Positions 18,294 through 27,288 of a DNA stretch of 64,000 nucleotides are shown piece after piece (positions within the stretch are counted from its first letter, which is position 1; each line of letters opens with the position of its first letter). This stretch comes from a bacterium (GTDB lineage: Bacteria; Actinomycetota; Acidimicrobiia; Acidimicrobiales; Bin134). Under the pieces are notes generated by a model. The model was not told the origin of the DNA. It made no database searches and saw only the letters and a program-made list of their open reading frames with translations. The position numbers and the translations under genes are program-made. The DNA is taken from the NCBI GenBank assembly GCA_028819295.1, contig JAPPMA010000106.1, positions 1 through 64,000 on the forward strand, written 5' to 3'.

Positions 18294-18399
18294 GGATTGC
18301 CCAAGCGTACCGGGCGCCTTGTTGAGCAGACGACCCAATTCGCCGGTCTATAGCGCTCCCGGTAGGCCCGCTGCGCGCCATTGTGGTGGAATTGTCCCG

Positions 18400-19524
18400 G
18401 TGCGTTTCGATTTGAGCGACGATCAGGAGTTCTTCCGGGAAACGACACGGCGGTTCATTGAGACCGAGGCGCCGGTCAGCGTGGTGCGGGAGTGGCACGA
18501 CCACCCCGATGGCTGCCCTCCGAGCTGGTGGCGGGCCGCAGCCGAGCTGGGCTGGACATCGCTGATGGTGCCCGAGTCGCTGGGTGGGGGCAGCATCTCA
18601 GGGCGCCCGATTGTGGATCTCACCATCGTGGCCGACGAGATGGGCCGGGGGGTGACGCCGGGGCCGTTCATGCCCACCAACGCAGTGGCCGACACCCTGG
18701 GCCGGTCGGGCTCCTCCGACCAGCAGGCGCTGCTCGAAGGGGTGATGGCTGGCGAGGTGGTGCTGGGGTGGGCGTTCTGCGAGCCCGGCGGCGACTGGGC
18801 AGCTACCCGGCTTGCAACCGAGGCCGCGCCGGCCGACGGCGGCTATGTGCTCAGCGGCACCAAGACCGCGGTCGAGGCCGGGGCTCAGGCCCATCACCTG
18901 CTGGTCACCGCTCAGAGCCCGGAGGGTTTGGCCCAGTTCTTGGTGCCGTCCGACGTCGGCGGGCTGACCATCACCCCCCAGGAATCACTGGATTTGGGCC
19001 GGCGCTTCGCCGAGGTGCGCCTCGACAATGTCTTGGTGGGGGCGGAGGCATTGGTGGGTGCGCCGGGCGCGGCCACCGTCGCCGATGTGGAGCGCCAATG
19101 CCAGGTGATGGTGGTGCTCCAGTGCGCCGACAGCGCCGGATCGGCGGACAGGGTGCTGGAGTTCACCGCCGAGTATGCCTTCGACCGCTATTCGTTCGGG
19201 CGGCCCCTGGCGTCGTACCAGGCTCTCAAGCACCGCTTCGCCGACATGAAGATGTGGTCGGAGGCATCCCAGGCAGCGGCCGACGCCGCGGCTGATGCGC
19301 TGGCCGACGCCAATGACGAGGCTCGCATGGTGAGCGTGGCCAAGTCTTATGTGGGTGACCGCTCGGTGGAGATCATGCAGGACTGCGTGCAGCTCCACGG
19401 CGGCATCGGTGTTACCTGGGAGCACGACCTGCATCTGTACTTGCGGCGGGCCACCGTCAACCGGGGGTTGTTCGGAACTCCGGCCGACCACCGGGAATGC
19501 CTGTCGGAGCTGTTGGGATATTAG
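18400..19524 (+). CDS. Acyl-CoA dehydrogenase (FadE-type)
   Basis: A protein of about 374 residues with the three acyl-CoA dehydrogenase domains: N-terminal helical (FDLSDDQEFFRETTRRF), middle (GWAFCEPGGDW) and C-terminal (SFGRPLASYQALKHRFADM; CVQLHGGIGVTWEHDLHLY). The GTG at 18400 is chosen because the family N-terminus starts there; the open frame extends upstream to 18319 without similarity. It is followed 8 bp later by a second acyl-CoA dehydrogenase; such pairs often form a heteromeric FadE1-FadE2-type enzyme in actinobacteria that oxidises steroid or other bulky side chains. Heteromer formation is inferred. Confidence 0.88.
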   Translation: MRFDLSDDQEFFRETTRRFIETEAPVSVVREWHDHPDGCPPSWWRAAAELGWTSLMVPESLGGGSISGRPIVDLTIVADEMGRGVTPGPFMPTNAVADTLGRSGSSDQQALLEGVMAGEVVLGWAFCEPGGDWAATRLATEAAPADGGYVLSGTKTAVEAGAQAHHLLVTAQSPEGLAQFLVPSDVGGLTITPQESLDLGRRFAEVRLDNVLVGAEALVGAPGAATVADVERQCQVMVVLQCADSAGSADRVLEFTAEYAFDRYSFGRPLASYQALKHRFADMKMWSEASQAAADAAADALADANDEARMVSVAKSYVGDRSVEIMQDCVQLHGGIGVTWEHDLHLYLRRATVNRGLFGTPADHRECLSELLGY

Positions 19525-19532
19525 GGGGAGCG

Positions 19533-20786
19533 ATGGAAGACTTCGTGTACGCCGAGACCGACCCCGCCGAGCTGGCCAGATACCGAGAGGAGGTGGAGGC
19601 GTGGATGGGCGAGAACATGCCCCGGAGCGACCCCGCCAATCCCTGGCATGCCATCCAAGACGATGACGACAGGAGCACTCGCAACCGGGAGCTTCAGCGG
19701 CGGCTGTACGACGGGGGGTACGCCGCGGTGTGCTACCCCAAGGAGTACGGCGGGCAGAGCCTGACTGTCGCCCATCAGAAGATCGTCGACGAAGCGAGCA
19801 TGGACTTCGACATGCCCATCTTGTTCAGCGTGCCCACACTGTCGATCTGCGGTCCCACCATTTTGGAGTTCGGCACTGAGGAGCAGAAGCAGCGCTACAT
19901 CCCGGCATGGATCCGGGGTGATGAGCTGTGGGTGCAGTTCATGTCGGAGCCCAGTGGCGGTTCCGATATGGCCGGCGCGTTGACCCGGGCCGACCGGGAC
20001 GGCGACGCGTTCATCATCAACGGCTCCAAGATATGGAGCACATTCGCCCAGCGCTCCGACTACGCCCTCATGCTGGCCCGGACCAACTGGGAGGTGCCCA
20101 AGCACCGGGGGCTGACCATGTTCATCGTCCCAATCCACCATCCCGACATCGAGATACACACCATCAAGATGGCGGACCGCACCGAGGAGTTCTGCCAGGA
20201 GTTCTTCAACGATGTGATCATTCCTGCTGAGAACGTGCTTGGCGATGTCGACGACGGTTGGACGGTGGCCAGCCGCCTCTTGTTCCACGAGCGGGCCGCG
20301 GTGGGCAACGCCTCCCCCTACACGCAGGGCCGCTACCGGAGCAGATCGGCCGGTGGGGTGAGGGATCTGGCGGCGATAGCCCTCGACCGGCGCGGCGCCG
20401 AGGCGGGCCGCCACCGTCAGGGGCTGGGCCATGTGGAGACGCTTGTGCGAGTGGAGGAGCTGCTGTCGGACCGGGTGGTGAAGGGCATCGAGGGCGGTTT
20501 TTTGCCTGCTCCGGCCGGATCGCTGGTGCGATTGTTCCACGGCTTGGCGCGCAACGAGCGGCACACGGTGGGCTTGGATGTGCAAGGCGACAGCGCCCTG
20601 GTGTGGAACCAGGGCGAGCCCACCGGCGCTTTCGGCATGGAGTATGTGCAGCGGCAACAGGGCTGCATCGGCGGGGGCACCACCGAGATGGCCCGCAACA
20701 TCATCAGCGAGCGCGTGCTCGGAATGCCTCGAGAGCCCGCGGCCGACCGCGACCTGCCTTTCAACCAGGTTCCCCGCAGCGGCTGA
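19533..20786 (+). CDS. Acyl-CoA dehydrogenase (FadE-type), second subunit
   Basis: A 417-residue acyl-CoA dehydrogenase: YPKEYGGQSLTVAHQKIV (N-terminal domain), QFMSEPSGGSDMAG (flavin/substrate region) and GGGTTEMARNIISERVLGMPRE (C-terminal). The ATG at 19533 sits after GGGGGAG, 8 bp after the preceding stop; an upstream ATG at 19497 is inside the previous gene. The tight pairing with the gene before it suggests the alpha2-beta2 acyl-CoA dehydrogenase arrangement known from mycobacterial steroid catabolism. Its gene end is 21 bp from the convergent dehydrogenase-like gene. Confidence 0.9.
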   Translation: MEDFVYAETDPAELARYREEVEAWMGENMPRSDPANPWHAIQDDDDRSTRNRELQRRLYDGGYAAVCYPKEYGGQSLTVAHQKIVDEASMDFDMPILFSVPTLSICGPTILEFGTEEQKQRYIPAWIRGDELWVQFMSEPSGGSDMAGALTRADRDGDAFIINGSKIWSTFAQRSDYALMLARTNWEVPKHRGLTMFIVPIHHPDIEIHTIKMADRTEEFCQEFFNDVIIPAENVLGDVDDGWTVASRLLFHERAAVGNASPYTQGRYRSRSAGGVRDLAAIALDRRGAEAGRHRQGLGHVETLVRVEELLSDRVVKGIEGGFLPAPAGSLVRLFHGLARNERHTVGLDVQGDSALVWNQGEPTGAFGMEYVQRQQGCIGGGTTEMARNIISERVLGMPREPAADRDLPFNQVPRSG

Positions 20787-20807
20787 TCCGCCCGTGCTGC
20801 CCCCGCG

Positions 20808-21695
20808 CTACGACGCCAGGGGACGGCCGAAGGGAAGGGGGTCTCGCCAGGTGGCGAGGAAGGACTCGGCCCGGTAGGAGGCGGCCAGGAAGAGGCCGTC
20901 GGGGTGGTTGGCGATCTCTTCCAGGGAGGCAGTTATCTGGACGGCGGCGTCGTGGGAGACGGCTTCGGGCGAGGGGTCGCCGGAGGGCCACCAGGCGAAG
21001 AGCGGTCCTGCGGTGGAGATGAAGTCGGGCACCACGGTGGTGCCGGCTCGGCCGAGCACGGCCAGCGCCCGGGCGGTGACCGGGATCGGGCCGTAGGGGA
21101 CCAGGGTGCCCACTTGGAACTGTTCGGCCACGGCATGATCAACCGCACCCATCTTGGAGCCGGCGAACAGCACGTCGGCTTGGCCGTTCATTGCCACAAT
21201 CGTGCCGCCCCGATCCTCAACCGCGAGAGTCAAAGCGTCGCAAATCGGCCCTGAGCCCTCGATGGCCACGGTGCGGCCGTCCAACCCGCCGGCCGCAGTT
21301 GCCGCGGCGGCCACCACCCCGGCAACGGTCGCCTGATCGGCCACGTCGCCTATCGCGGCCCGGGAGTCGGCCTCGGCCAGCGACTCCAATGCGGTTCGGG
21401 GCACTCGGGTGCCGGGCTCGGGCAGAAAGCGGCCCGAGGCCACCATGGGTGCGATCTCGGCGGTGAACTTGGCCACCGCGTCGGCCCGGTCGTCGTCGAC
21501 GGCATTGATCCCTGCCGAGGCCCCGCTGCGTTGCATCTCGAAGGTGGCGAAGGCGTAGGTCATAGACCGGGCCAGGTCGCCGGCCCCGCCCGGCAGGATC
21601 TTGCGGGCCGACCGGACGATGCCCACCGACTCGGGCGCGTCGTCCAAATCGAAGACGATGAAGGCGTCGACCGTGTCGAGTTTCTCTACGGGCAA
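20808..21695 (-). CDS. Glu/Leu/Phe/Val dehydrogenase-like protein
   Basis: A protein of about 295 residues read from a TTG start at 21695 that overlaps the 3' end of xseB. It begins VEKLDTVDAFIVFDLDDAP and contains RKILPGGAGDLARSMTYAF, similar in layout to the substrate domain of ELFV dehydrogenases, then a Rossmann-like region TVAIEGSGPICDALTLAVEDRGG. It lacks the usual lysine-rich K-x-GG-x-K catalytic stretch, so catalysis as a glutamate dehydrogenase is doubtful. It is the last gene of the ABC-xseA-xseB series. Function uncertain. Confidence 0.6.
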   Translation of the reverse strand: MPVEKLDTVDAFIVFDLDDAPESVGIVRSARKILPGGAGDLARSMTYAFATFEMQRSGASAGINAVDDDRADAVAKFTAEIAPMVASGRFLPEPGTRVPRTALESLAEADSRAAIGDVADQATVAGVVAAAATAAGGLDGRTVAIEGSGPICDALTLAVEDRGGTIVAMNGQADVLFAGSKMGAVDHAVAEQFQVGTLVPYGPIPVTARALAVLGRAGTTVVPDFISTAGPLFAWWPSGDPSPEAVSHDAAVQITASLEEIANHPDGLFLAASYRAESFLATWRDPLPFGRPLAS

Positions 21696-21931
21696 GGCTC
21701 GTTCACCTCGCTCGGGGAGGGCTCGTCTTCCTCGTGGTCTAGTCCGGCCACGATCTCCTTCACCCGCACCTCGGCGTCGTTGATCCGCCCCCGGCACACC
21801 CGGATCAGCGCCGCGGCCCGCTCGACCTTCACCGCCAGCACGTCGATGTCGATGTCCTCAGCCTCAAGCTCGCCCAAAATCTGCTGAAGTTCGCCAAGGG
21901 CGTCGGCATAGCCGATCTCTGGTGTGCTCAT
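21686..21931 (-). CDS. xseB: Exodeoxyribonuclease VII small subunit
   Basis: An 81-residue subunit of exonuclease VII, which degrades single-stranded DNA to oligonucleotides together with XseA. The helical core YADALGELQQILGELE followed by a charged region and a second helix matches the XseB fold. It lies 13 bp after xseA, and its 3' end overlaps the next gene's TTG start. The acidic C-terminal tail is normal. Confidence 0.92.
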   Translation of the reverse strand: MSTPEIGYADALGELQQILGELEAEDIDIDVLAVKVERAAALIRVCRGRINDAEVRVKEIVAGLDHEEDEPSPSEVNEPCP

Positions 21932-21944
21932 TGTCTCGTACTCC

Positions 21945-23357
21945 TCATTTGCCTTCCGACACGGTGCTGTGCAGATTGCCTTCCGCCAGGGTGGTCACCA
22001 GCTCATCCCCTGTGGTTACCGAAGCTGGGTTGCGCACCACTTTGCCGTCATGCCGGGTGATCGACCAACCGCGGGCCAAGATTGCCCGGGGGTCGAGCAG
22101 GCGAGCCCGGTCCTCCAGGTTGGCCAGCTCCTTGGCTGCCGTCCTCGGGATTCGCAGAGCCTGGACAGCCAGGCCCGACTTCTTCCGCTCCAGGGTGTGC
22201 CGCCCGCCGGCAATGGCCGCCGCGGCCCGGTGGCGCATGGTTCCCGCACAGTCGTCCACTTTGCGGGTCTCCCCCCGGGTGCGGGTCTTGGCCAGGTCTC
22301 GGACCCGCCCCGCCCGTCCTTCCAGCCGGCTGCCGGCGCGATGCAGATGGCCTTCGGCGATTCGAGCAGTGGTCTGGCTCACCGCCAGCAGCCGCCGGTC
22401 GGCATCGGCCGCCAGTCGCCGGGCCCAACCGGCGATTGCCTCCCACGCCTGCTCGGCTGTTTCCAAGTGGGTCCGGGCCGCGCCCACGATGAACACCGCC
22501 GCTGCGGTGGGCGTTTTCTGGGCTTCGTGGGCCACCTCGTCTACGATGGTCCGGTCTATCTCGTGGCCCACACCGGTCACCACCGGCACGGGAGCATCGG
22601 CGACGGCCCGGGCCACGGCCTCGTTGTCGAAGGCCACCAGATCGGTGCGGGACCCGCCCCCTCGAACCACCGCGATCACGTCCACGCCCACTCGCCCCAC
22701 TGCGGCGATGGCCGCGGCGATGCACGGAGGAGCGTCGGCCCCCTGCACCGGGGTATCGGCCAGCACCACTTCCCAGGCCAGGCTGCTGGCCGCCAGCTCG
22801 TCGCAGAAGTCGTGGTGGGCGGCGCTGCCCTTGGAGGTGACCAGCCCGATCCGCAGCGGGGTCACCGGGAAGGGCACGGCTTGGTTCTTGGTCAACAAGC
22901 CCTCGTCGCGCAGTTTCTTCAAGAGGCGCTGTCGTTCGGCCTCCAGTTCGCCCAGGGTGAAGTTGGGGTCAATGCCCGACATGTAGATCTGGAGTCGGCC
23001 TCCGGGAGGCCAGAAGTCCAGCTTGCCCTGGATGCGGACCTTCATTCCGTCTTCCATGGCCATGCCGCCATGGCGTCGCAGCGTGTCCTCCACCCGCTCG
23101 CGGTTGAACCGGAACAGCGCCACCGACACCGACGCCTCGGGCTGTTTGCCGGCGCCGCTGTCGGGGCCGGGCTCCACCAAGTCGAAATACACATGTCCGC
23201 TGCGGGCCCGGCCCAGGTTGCGGATCTCGCCCTCCACCCACAGCTCGTCGCCGAAGGCGTCGCTCAGCACCTGCTTGAGCCGGTCGGCCAGCTCGGCGAC
23301 GGTACACGTCATCGGCTCGGTGAACGCCTCCCGCTCAGCCGAGCCGAACAGGCTCAT
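21945..23357 (-). CDS. xseA: Exodeoxyribonuclease VII large subunit
   Basis: A 470-residue catalytic subunit of exonuclease VII. The N-terminal OB-fold (LWVEGEIRNLGRARSGHVYF) is followed by the catalytic domain with VTSKGSAAHHDF and the hallmark RGGGSRTDLVAFDNEAVARAV near residue 235, and a long helical C-terminus. Acts in mismatch and damage repair. Its ATG overlaps the stop of the ABC exporter upstream by four bases and xseB follows 13 bp later. Slightly longer than the usual 400-450 residues because of the helical region. Confidence 0.95.
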   Translation of the reverse strand: MSLFGSAEREAFTEPMTCTVAELADRLKQVLSDAFGDELWVEGEIRNLGRARSGHVYFDLVEPGPDSGAGKQPEASVSVALFRFNRERVEDTLRRHGGMAMEDGMKVRIQGKLDFWPPGGRLQIYMSGIDPNFTLGELEAERQRLLKKLRDEGLLTKNQAVPFPVTPLRIGLVTSKGSAAHHDFCDELAASSLAWEVVLADTPVQGADAPPCIAAAIAAVGRVGVDVIAVVRGGGSRTDLVAFDNEAVARAVADAPVPVVTGVGHEIDRTIVDEVAHEAQKTPTAAAVFIVGAARTHLETAEQAWEAIAGWARRLAADADRRLLAVSQTTARIAEGHLHRAGSRLEGRAGRVRDLAKTRTRGETRKVDDCAGTMRHRAAAAIAGGRHTLERKKSGLAVQALRIPRTAAKELANLEDRARLLDPRAILARGWSITRHDGKVVRNPASVTTGDELVTTLAEGNLHSTVSEGK

Positions 23358-25246
23358 AGCGCGCTCTTCGCGGGCGACCGCTGCTCGTTTCGCACCAGGG
23401 TGCGGTACAGCTCTGCGTACAGTCCGTCGGCGGCCAGCAGATCGTCGTGCCGCCCCGATTCCACCAGCTCCCCGCGATCAAGCACCAGGATCAAATCGGC
23501 GTTGGCCACCGTGGACAGCCGATGGGCGATCACCACCGCGGTGCGGCCCCGTAGGGCAATCCCCAGGGCCTGCTGCACCAGCGCCTCGTTCTCGCTGTCG
23601 AGGTGGCTGGTGGCCTCGTCCAGCACCACGATTGCCGGGTCCTTCAGCAGCACCCGGGCGATGGCCAGCCGCTGCTTCTCGCCGCCCGACAGGCGGTAGC
23701 CCCGCTCGCCCACCACGGTGTCGTATCCCTGGGGCAGCGAGGCGATGAGGTCGTGGATATGGGCCGAGCGGCAGGCGGCCTCCATTTCGGCGTCGGTGGC
23801 GCCAGGGCGGGCGTAGCGCAGGTTGTCGGCCACCGTCTCGTGGAACAGGTGGGGATCCTGGGGCACCACCCCCATGGAGGTCCGCAGCGACTCCTGGGCC
23901 ACATCCCGCACGTCGGTGCCGTCTATCAGCACCGCGCCGGTGTCCACGTCGTACAGCCGGGTCAACAGCGCGGCCAAGGTGGTTTTGCCGGCCCCCGACG
24001 GCCCCACCAGCGCCACCAACTGTCCCGGCTCGATCACTGTCGATACGTGGCGCAGCACCGGCTGGCCGGTGGCCTCCGGGGCGGCGGCGTCGGTTTGCAG
24101 CGAGGCCAACCGGTCGTCGCTCGGCGGGTAGGTGAATGTCACATCGGCCAGCTCGATGCGCCCCTTGGGCTGTTGCAATGCCACTGCATTGGGCCGGTCG
24201 GCGATGGGGTTGGGGGTGTCCAGCACCTCGAACACCCGCTCGAACGACACCAGCGCGGTCATCACGTCCACCCGGGCATTGGTCAGGCTGGTGAGCGGGG
24301 TGTAGATCCGCACCACCATCAGCCCCATGGCGGCCAGGGTTCCCACCGTGATGGCCCCGGAGATCACCAGCTGGGCGCCCACCCAGTACAGCACCGCCGC
24401 GCCCACCGCCCCCACCAGGCTCAAGGCTATGAAAAAGGTCCGCCCGTACATCGCGCTGCGCACACCGATGTCTCGCACCCGTCCGGCGGTTGCCCCAAAC
24501 CCGTCCCGCTCCTGGTTGTGTCGCCCGAACAGCTTCACCAGCAGCGCCCCCGACACGTTCAGCCGCTCGGTCATCACCGTGTTCATGGAGGCATTGTGCT
24601 CCATGGACTCCCGGGTGAGGGCCTGGAGCTTCCGGCCCACCCGCTTGGTGGGCAGGATGAACACCGGCAACAAGGCCAGCGCCAGCAATGTGAGCCGCCA
24701 CTCCAGCAGGAACATGGCCACCAGCGTGGTGGCCAGCACGATGGTGTTGGACACCACCGATCCCAGCGTGCCGGTGAACGCCCGCTGGGCGCCGATCACG
24801 TCGTTGTTCATGCGGCTGATGAGCGATCCGGTTTGCACCCGGGTGAAGAACGCCATCGGCATTCGCTGCACGTGGTCGTACAGCTTCACCCGCAGGTCGT
24901 GGATCAGCCCCTCGCCGATGCGGGCCGACCAGTAGCGCTCGATGAACGAGAGCGCCGCCTCGCCGAAGGCGGCCAGCACGATGATCCCGGCCAGCAGGTG
25001 TACCTGGCCCCGGTCGCGGTTCTCGATGGCCTCATCGATGATCTGGCGGAACAGCAGCGGAGGCACCAGCGACAACAGCGCCCCCAGCAGCAGCACCACC
25101 ACGAACCCGATGAGCATGGCCCGGTAGGGGCGCGCAAAACCCGCCACCCGGCGGATCGTCTGCCCGGCTATCTGCTTGCCCTTGACCCCGGTTGGGTCGT
25201 GGCCGATGGCGCCGTGGGCGCCGCCCATCGCATGCATTTCCTGCAC
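23354..25246 (-). CDS. ABC transporter ATP-binding protein/permease (exporter half-transporter)
   Basis: A 630-residue fused exporter: about 45 cytoplasmic residues, six membrane helices between roughly residues 45 and 330, and an ATPase domain with Walker A GPSGAGKTT, signature LSGGE and Walker B IVVLDEAT followed by the H-loop IAHRLS. Lipid, peptide or drug efflux are the usual roles for such MsbA/MDR-like proteins. The ATG at 25246 has no strong Shine-Dalgarno; ATGs at residues 4 and 7 are alternatives. It is the first gene before xseA and xseB. Confidence 0.93.
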   Translation of the reverse strand: MQEMHAMGGAHGAIGHDPTGVKGKQIAGQTIRRVAGFARPYRAMLIGFVVVLLLGALLSLVPPLLFRQIIDEAIENRDRGQVHLLAGIIVLAAFGEAALSFIERYWSARIGEGLIHDLRVKLYDHVQRMPMAFFTRVQTGSLISRMNNDVIGAQRAFTGTLGSVVSNTIVLATTLVAMFLLEWRLTLLALALLPVFILPTKRVGRKLQALTRESMEHNASMNTVMTERLNVSGALLVKLFGRHNQERDGFGATAGRVRDIGVRSAMYGRTFFIALSLVGAVGAAVLYWVGAQLVISGAITVGTLAAMGLMVVRIYTPLTSLTNARVDVMTALVSFERVFEVLDTPNPIADRPNAVALQQPKGRIELADVTFTYPPSDDRLASLQTDAAAPEATGQPVLRHVSTVIEPGQLVALVGPSGAGKTTLAALLTRLYDVDTGAVLIDGTDVRDVAQESLRTSMGVVPQDPHLFHETVADNLRYARPGATDAEMEAACRSAHIHDLIASLPQGYDTVVGERGYRLSGGEKQRLAIARVLLKDPAIVVLDEATSHLDSENEALVQQALGIALRGRTAVVIAHRLSTVANADLILVLDRGELVESGRHDDLLAADGLYAELYRTLVRNEQRSPAKSAL

Positions 25247-25308
25247 GATACGCCCCGCCAGTGACAGTCGGCTGTTTGGAGGGACAAGTTGAGCCGTAGG
25301 GGTGCGGT

Positions 25309-25443
25309 ATGCGGGCTAGGACCCAAAGGGCAGTGGTGAAAACATTGGCGCTGGTGGTGGTCGTCCCTGTGGCCGTGGTGTTGGTCGCCCGGCTGTTGTG
25401 GCTCCGCCGCCGGGCCAGCCGGGGCGGCAAGAAGCGCCGCTGA
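25309..25443 (+). CDS. 44-residue single-span membrane miniprotein resembling a deleted CopC-like protein
   Basis: The ATG at 25309 opens a 44-codon frame ending TGA at 25443. Its start (MRARTQRAV) resembles the N-terminus of the CopC-like protein at 32591 (VRVRTRKAV), and its centre (VVPVAVVLVARLLW) resembles that protein's C-terminal membrane span (IIPVAVVLAGWLFW); the DNA upstream is also similar. It therefore looks like a paralogue that lost its whole extracellular CopC domain by an in-frame deletion. Whether it is translated is unknown. It is convergent with tadA, 1 bp away. Confidence 0.5.
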   Translation: MRARTQRAVVKTLALVVVVPVAVVLVARLLWLRRRASRGGKKRR

Positions 25444-25444
25444 T

Positions 25445-25894
25445 TCAGCGGCGTTCGGCGAAGAACTCCCGGAGCAGGGCGGCGGACTCGTCTCGGCCCA
25501 CCCCGGCCACCACTTCGAAGTTGTGGTTGAGCCGGGGGTCGGCACCCAGGTTGTAGAGGGTTCCGCAGGCGCCGGCCTTGGGGTCCTCTGCGGCGAACAC
25601 CACCCGGGCCACCCGGGCCATCACCGCCGCGCCGGCGCACATCGGGCACGGCTCCAGGGTTGTGGCCAGCACCGCCCCGTCGAGCCGTGACGAACCCTGG
25701 ACTGCGGCCGCATCCCGCAGAGCCAGTATCTCGGCGTGGGCGGTGGGATCGTTGGTGCTCTCCCGCTCGTTGTGGCGGGTCGCCACCACTTTCCCGTCGA
25801 TGGCCACTACTGCGCCGATGGGCACCTCGCCGCCTTCAGCGGCCTGCCGAGCCTCGGCCAACGCCAAGTCCATGAGCCGGCGATCATCGATCAC
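25445..25894 (-). CDS. tadA: tRNA-specific adenosine deaminase (A34 to inosine)
   Basis: A 149-residue cytidine/adenosine-deaminase-fold enzyme that converts A34 of tRNA-Arg(ACG) to inosine. Zinc ligands are in HAEIL (near residue 53, with catalytic Glu) and PCPMCAG (near residue 84). Its tRNA substrate, tRNA-Arg(ACG), is encoded at 33346-33420 in this window. Length is typical. Upstream lies tRNA-Ser on the opposite strand. Confidence 0.95.
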   Translation of the reverse strand: MIDDRRLMDLALAEARQAAEGGEVPIGAVVAIDGKVVATRHNERESTNDPTAHAEILALRDAAAVQGSSRLDGAVLATTLEPCPMCAGAAVMARVARVVFAAEDPKAGACGTLYNLGADPRLNHNFEVVAGVGRDESAALLREFFAERR

Positions 25895-25948
25895 GGGGTC
25901 AGGATATGGGCTGGGAGGCCGCCGACACCGCTCACTATCCTGAAGGGC

Positions 25949-26038
25949 GGAAGGTTGCCAGAGCGGACGAATGGGGCGGCCTCGAAAGCCGTTGTGGCCT
26001 CCGGGTCACCGTGGGTTCGAATCCCACACCTTCCGCCA
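25949..26038 (+). tRNA. tRNA-Ser (anticodon CGA)
   Basis: A class II tRNA with a long variable arm. Acceptor GGAAGGT pairs with ACCTTCC, the anticodon loop is CTCGAAA (CGA), the T-arm is GGGTTCGAATCCC, and CCA is encoded at 26036-26038. The next gene downstream is a metallophosphoesterase fragment. Confidence 0.95.
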
Positions 26039-26149
26039 GTCAGAAACGGGTTATCTGATGTGTTGATGTTTGGTGGTTGATCGGTTCATTGAGCGGCTGG
26101 TTCTGGGTTGGTGGTGAGGCACTCAGACACGATGCCTGCTGGAACTCAG

Positions 26150-26452
26150 TCAGGCTTGCTCGGCGGCCAGTTGGGCCTTCATCTCCTCGTAGCTGATCTC
26201 GCCGCGGAGCATGCGCCGGGAGATCTCGGGAAGCGGGCTGCTCGGCCACCGGTCTTCCCCAACGAGGTGGGCCTCGCTGGTGACCGAGCCGTCGTCGGCA
26301 ATGTCTCCGGTGATCACCACCAAATCGGCAAGTGGCCGGCCTGAATCGAACGCATCAGCGAACACCGCGTCCCAAGTGCCATCGGTATTTCGGGACGCGG
26401 CCTCAGGGTCGGTACAAAAGTGCATATCCGAAAACTGAGTCACCCGAAACAT
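26150..26452 (-). pseudogene. Metallophosphoesterase N-terminal fragment with unrelated tail
   Basis: Residues 1-54 from the ATG at 26452 match the start of a calcineurin-like phosphoesterase: MFRVTQFSDMHFC (usually DxH) and LADLVVITGDIADDG (the GD motif). The remaining ~45 residues, ending ISYEEMKAQLAAEQA, do not continue the phosphoesterase fold, and the later GNHD and GH motifs are absent. It is about 100 residues against 250-300 for the family. Deletion with fusion to another frame is the simplest reading. The frame could start further upstream at 26485. Confidence 0.6.
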
Positions 26453-26700
26453 GCCCCGAGTATCCCAAACCTTGGCCGTCGTCAACCACGCACCATTGCT
26501 CGTCGTCGAACTCGAGGACGGTGTCGATCGTCACGCCACCGGGCGGGCCGGGCTCCCGGGGATCCACCCGCTCAACCTGGTGGTGCATGAAGTCGTTGTC
26601 ACCCACCACCGCCATCCGTCCCACACAGTGGGTGTGGACTGCGGTGCAGGGGTAGCCTCACCGGCGTGGACCCGACCGACAACGAGGAAAGACGGGCGCC

Positions 26701-27174
26701 GTGCCAATCGCTGAATCTGAGTTGAACGCGGCCCGACGAGCTTGGGGAATCGGTCTGGTTGCAATCGCTCGGGCCTACGAAGCCGACGGGATCGATGGTG
26801 CCCGTGCGGTCGCGTCTCGCTTCCTGGATGAGGCTTACGGGTACGACATGGGGCCGGTGCTGTTCAAGCCGACGATGGCGAGCGGCGAGCTGACGTTCCG
26901 GCCCACCAAACGGGGAGCGCTGTCGTACTTCGTCGGCCACGACCCGGAGTACCCCCTCGACGGCGGGTTCGGCCTCAAGGGATGGCGAGACGTCCAGTCG
27001 GAGACCGCGGCAACCTTCATCGACGGCGATGTCGCCATGTGGATGGGGTCGGTGACGATGACCAACAAAGACGGCCAGGTCACCAAGGTGGACAAGAGCT
27101 TCGGCTACAAGAAGGACACCAGCGGTGTGTTGCGCATCGTGCTGCATCATTCGTCGCTGCCGTACCAGCCGTAG
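26701..27174 (+). CDS. Conserved hypothetical protein, NTF2/SnoaL-like fold suspected
   Basis: A 157-residue protein from GTG 26701 with GAGGAAAG about 10 bp upstream. The helical N-terminus, RFLDEAYGYDMGPVLFKPT, TFRPTKRGALSYFVGHD and the C-terminal LRIVLHHSSLPYQP recall small NTF2-like proteins that carry a DUF4440/CaMKII-association-type fold; some homologues are found with other labels. No catalytic site can be pointed to. The repeat element copy 2 begins 5 bp after its stop codon. Confidence 0.65.
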   Translation: MPIAESELNAARRAWGIGLVAIARAYEADGIDGARAVASRFLDEAYGYDMGPVLFKPTMASGELTFRPTKRGALSYFVGHDPEYPLDGGFGLKGWRDVQSETAATFIDGDVAMWMGSVTMTNKDGQVTKVDKSFGYKKDTSGVLRIVLHHSSLPYQP

Positions 27175-27179
27175 ATTGC

Positions 27180-27288
27180 CTAGTGGTGTGTCTTGGGTTT
27201 ATTCGCGCGTGTCCTGCTAGGCATCGACGCCCCTCGCTGCGTTGCGCCTCCTTGCCGTACACTGGGAGTATGGCTGCGTCGGCGCGCC
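27180..27288 (+). repeat. Dispersed ~110-bp intergenic repeat, copy 2 (complete)
   Basis: Begins CTAGTGGTGTGTCTTGGG and ends GGCGCGCC. Near-identical to copy 1 at 1-94 and copy 3 at 41256-41362. It starts exactly 5 bp after the stop codon of the gene ending at 27174, in the same orientation relative to that gene as copy 1 is to the acyl-CoA dehydrogenase. It contains no good hairpin with a T-run. Confidence 0.9.

Noticed and set aside
26403-26624. 73-codon minus-strand frame upstream of the metallophosphoesterase fragment
   Set aside because: Possibly real but overlaps the fragment start by 50 bp and has no recognised similarity; evidence too weak to list.
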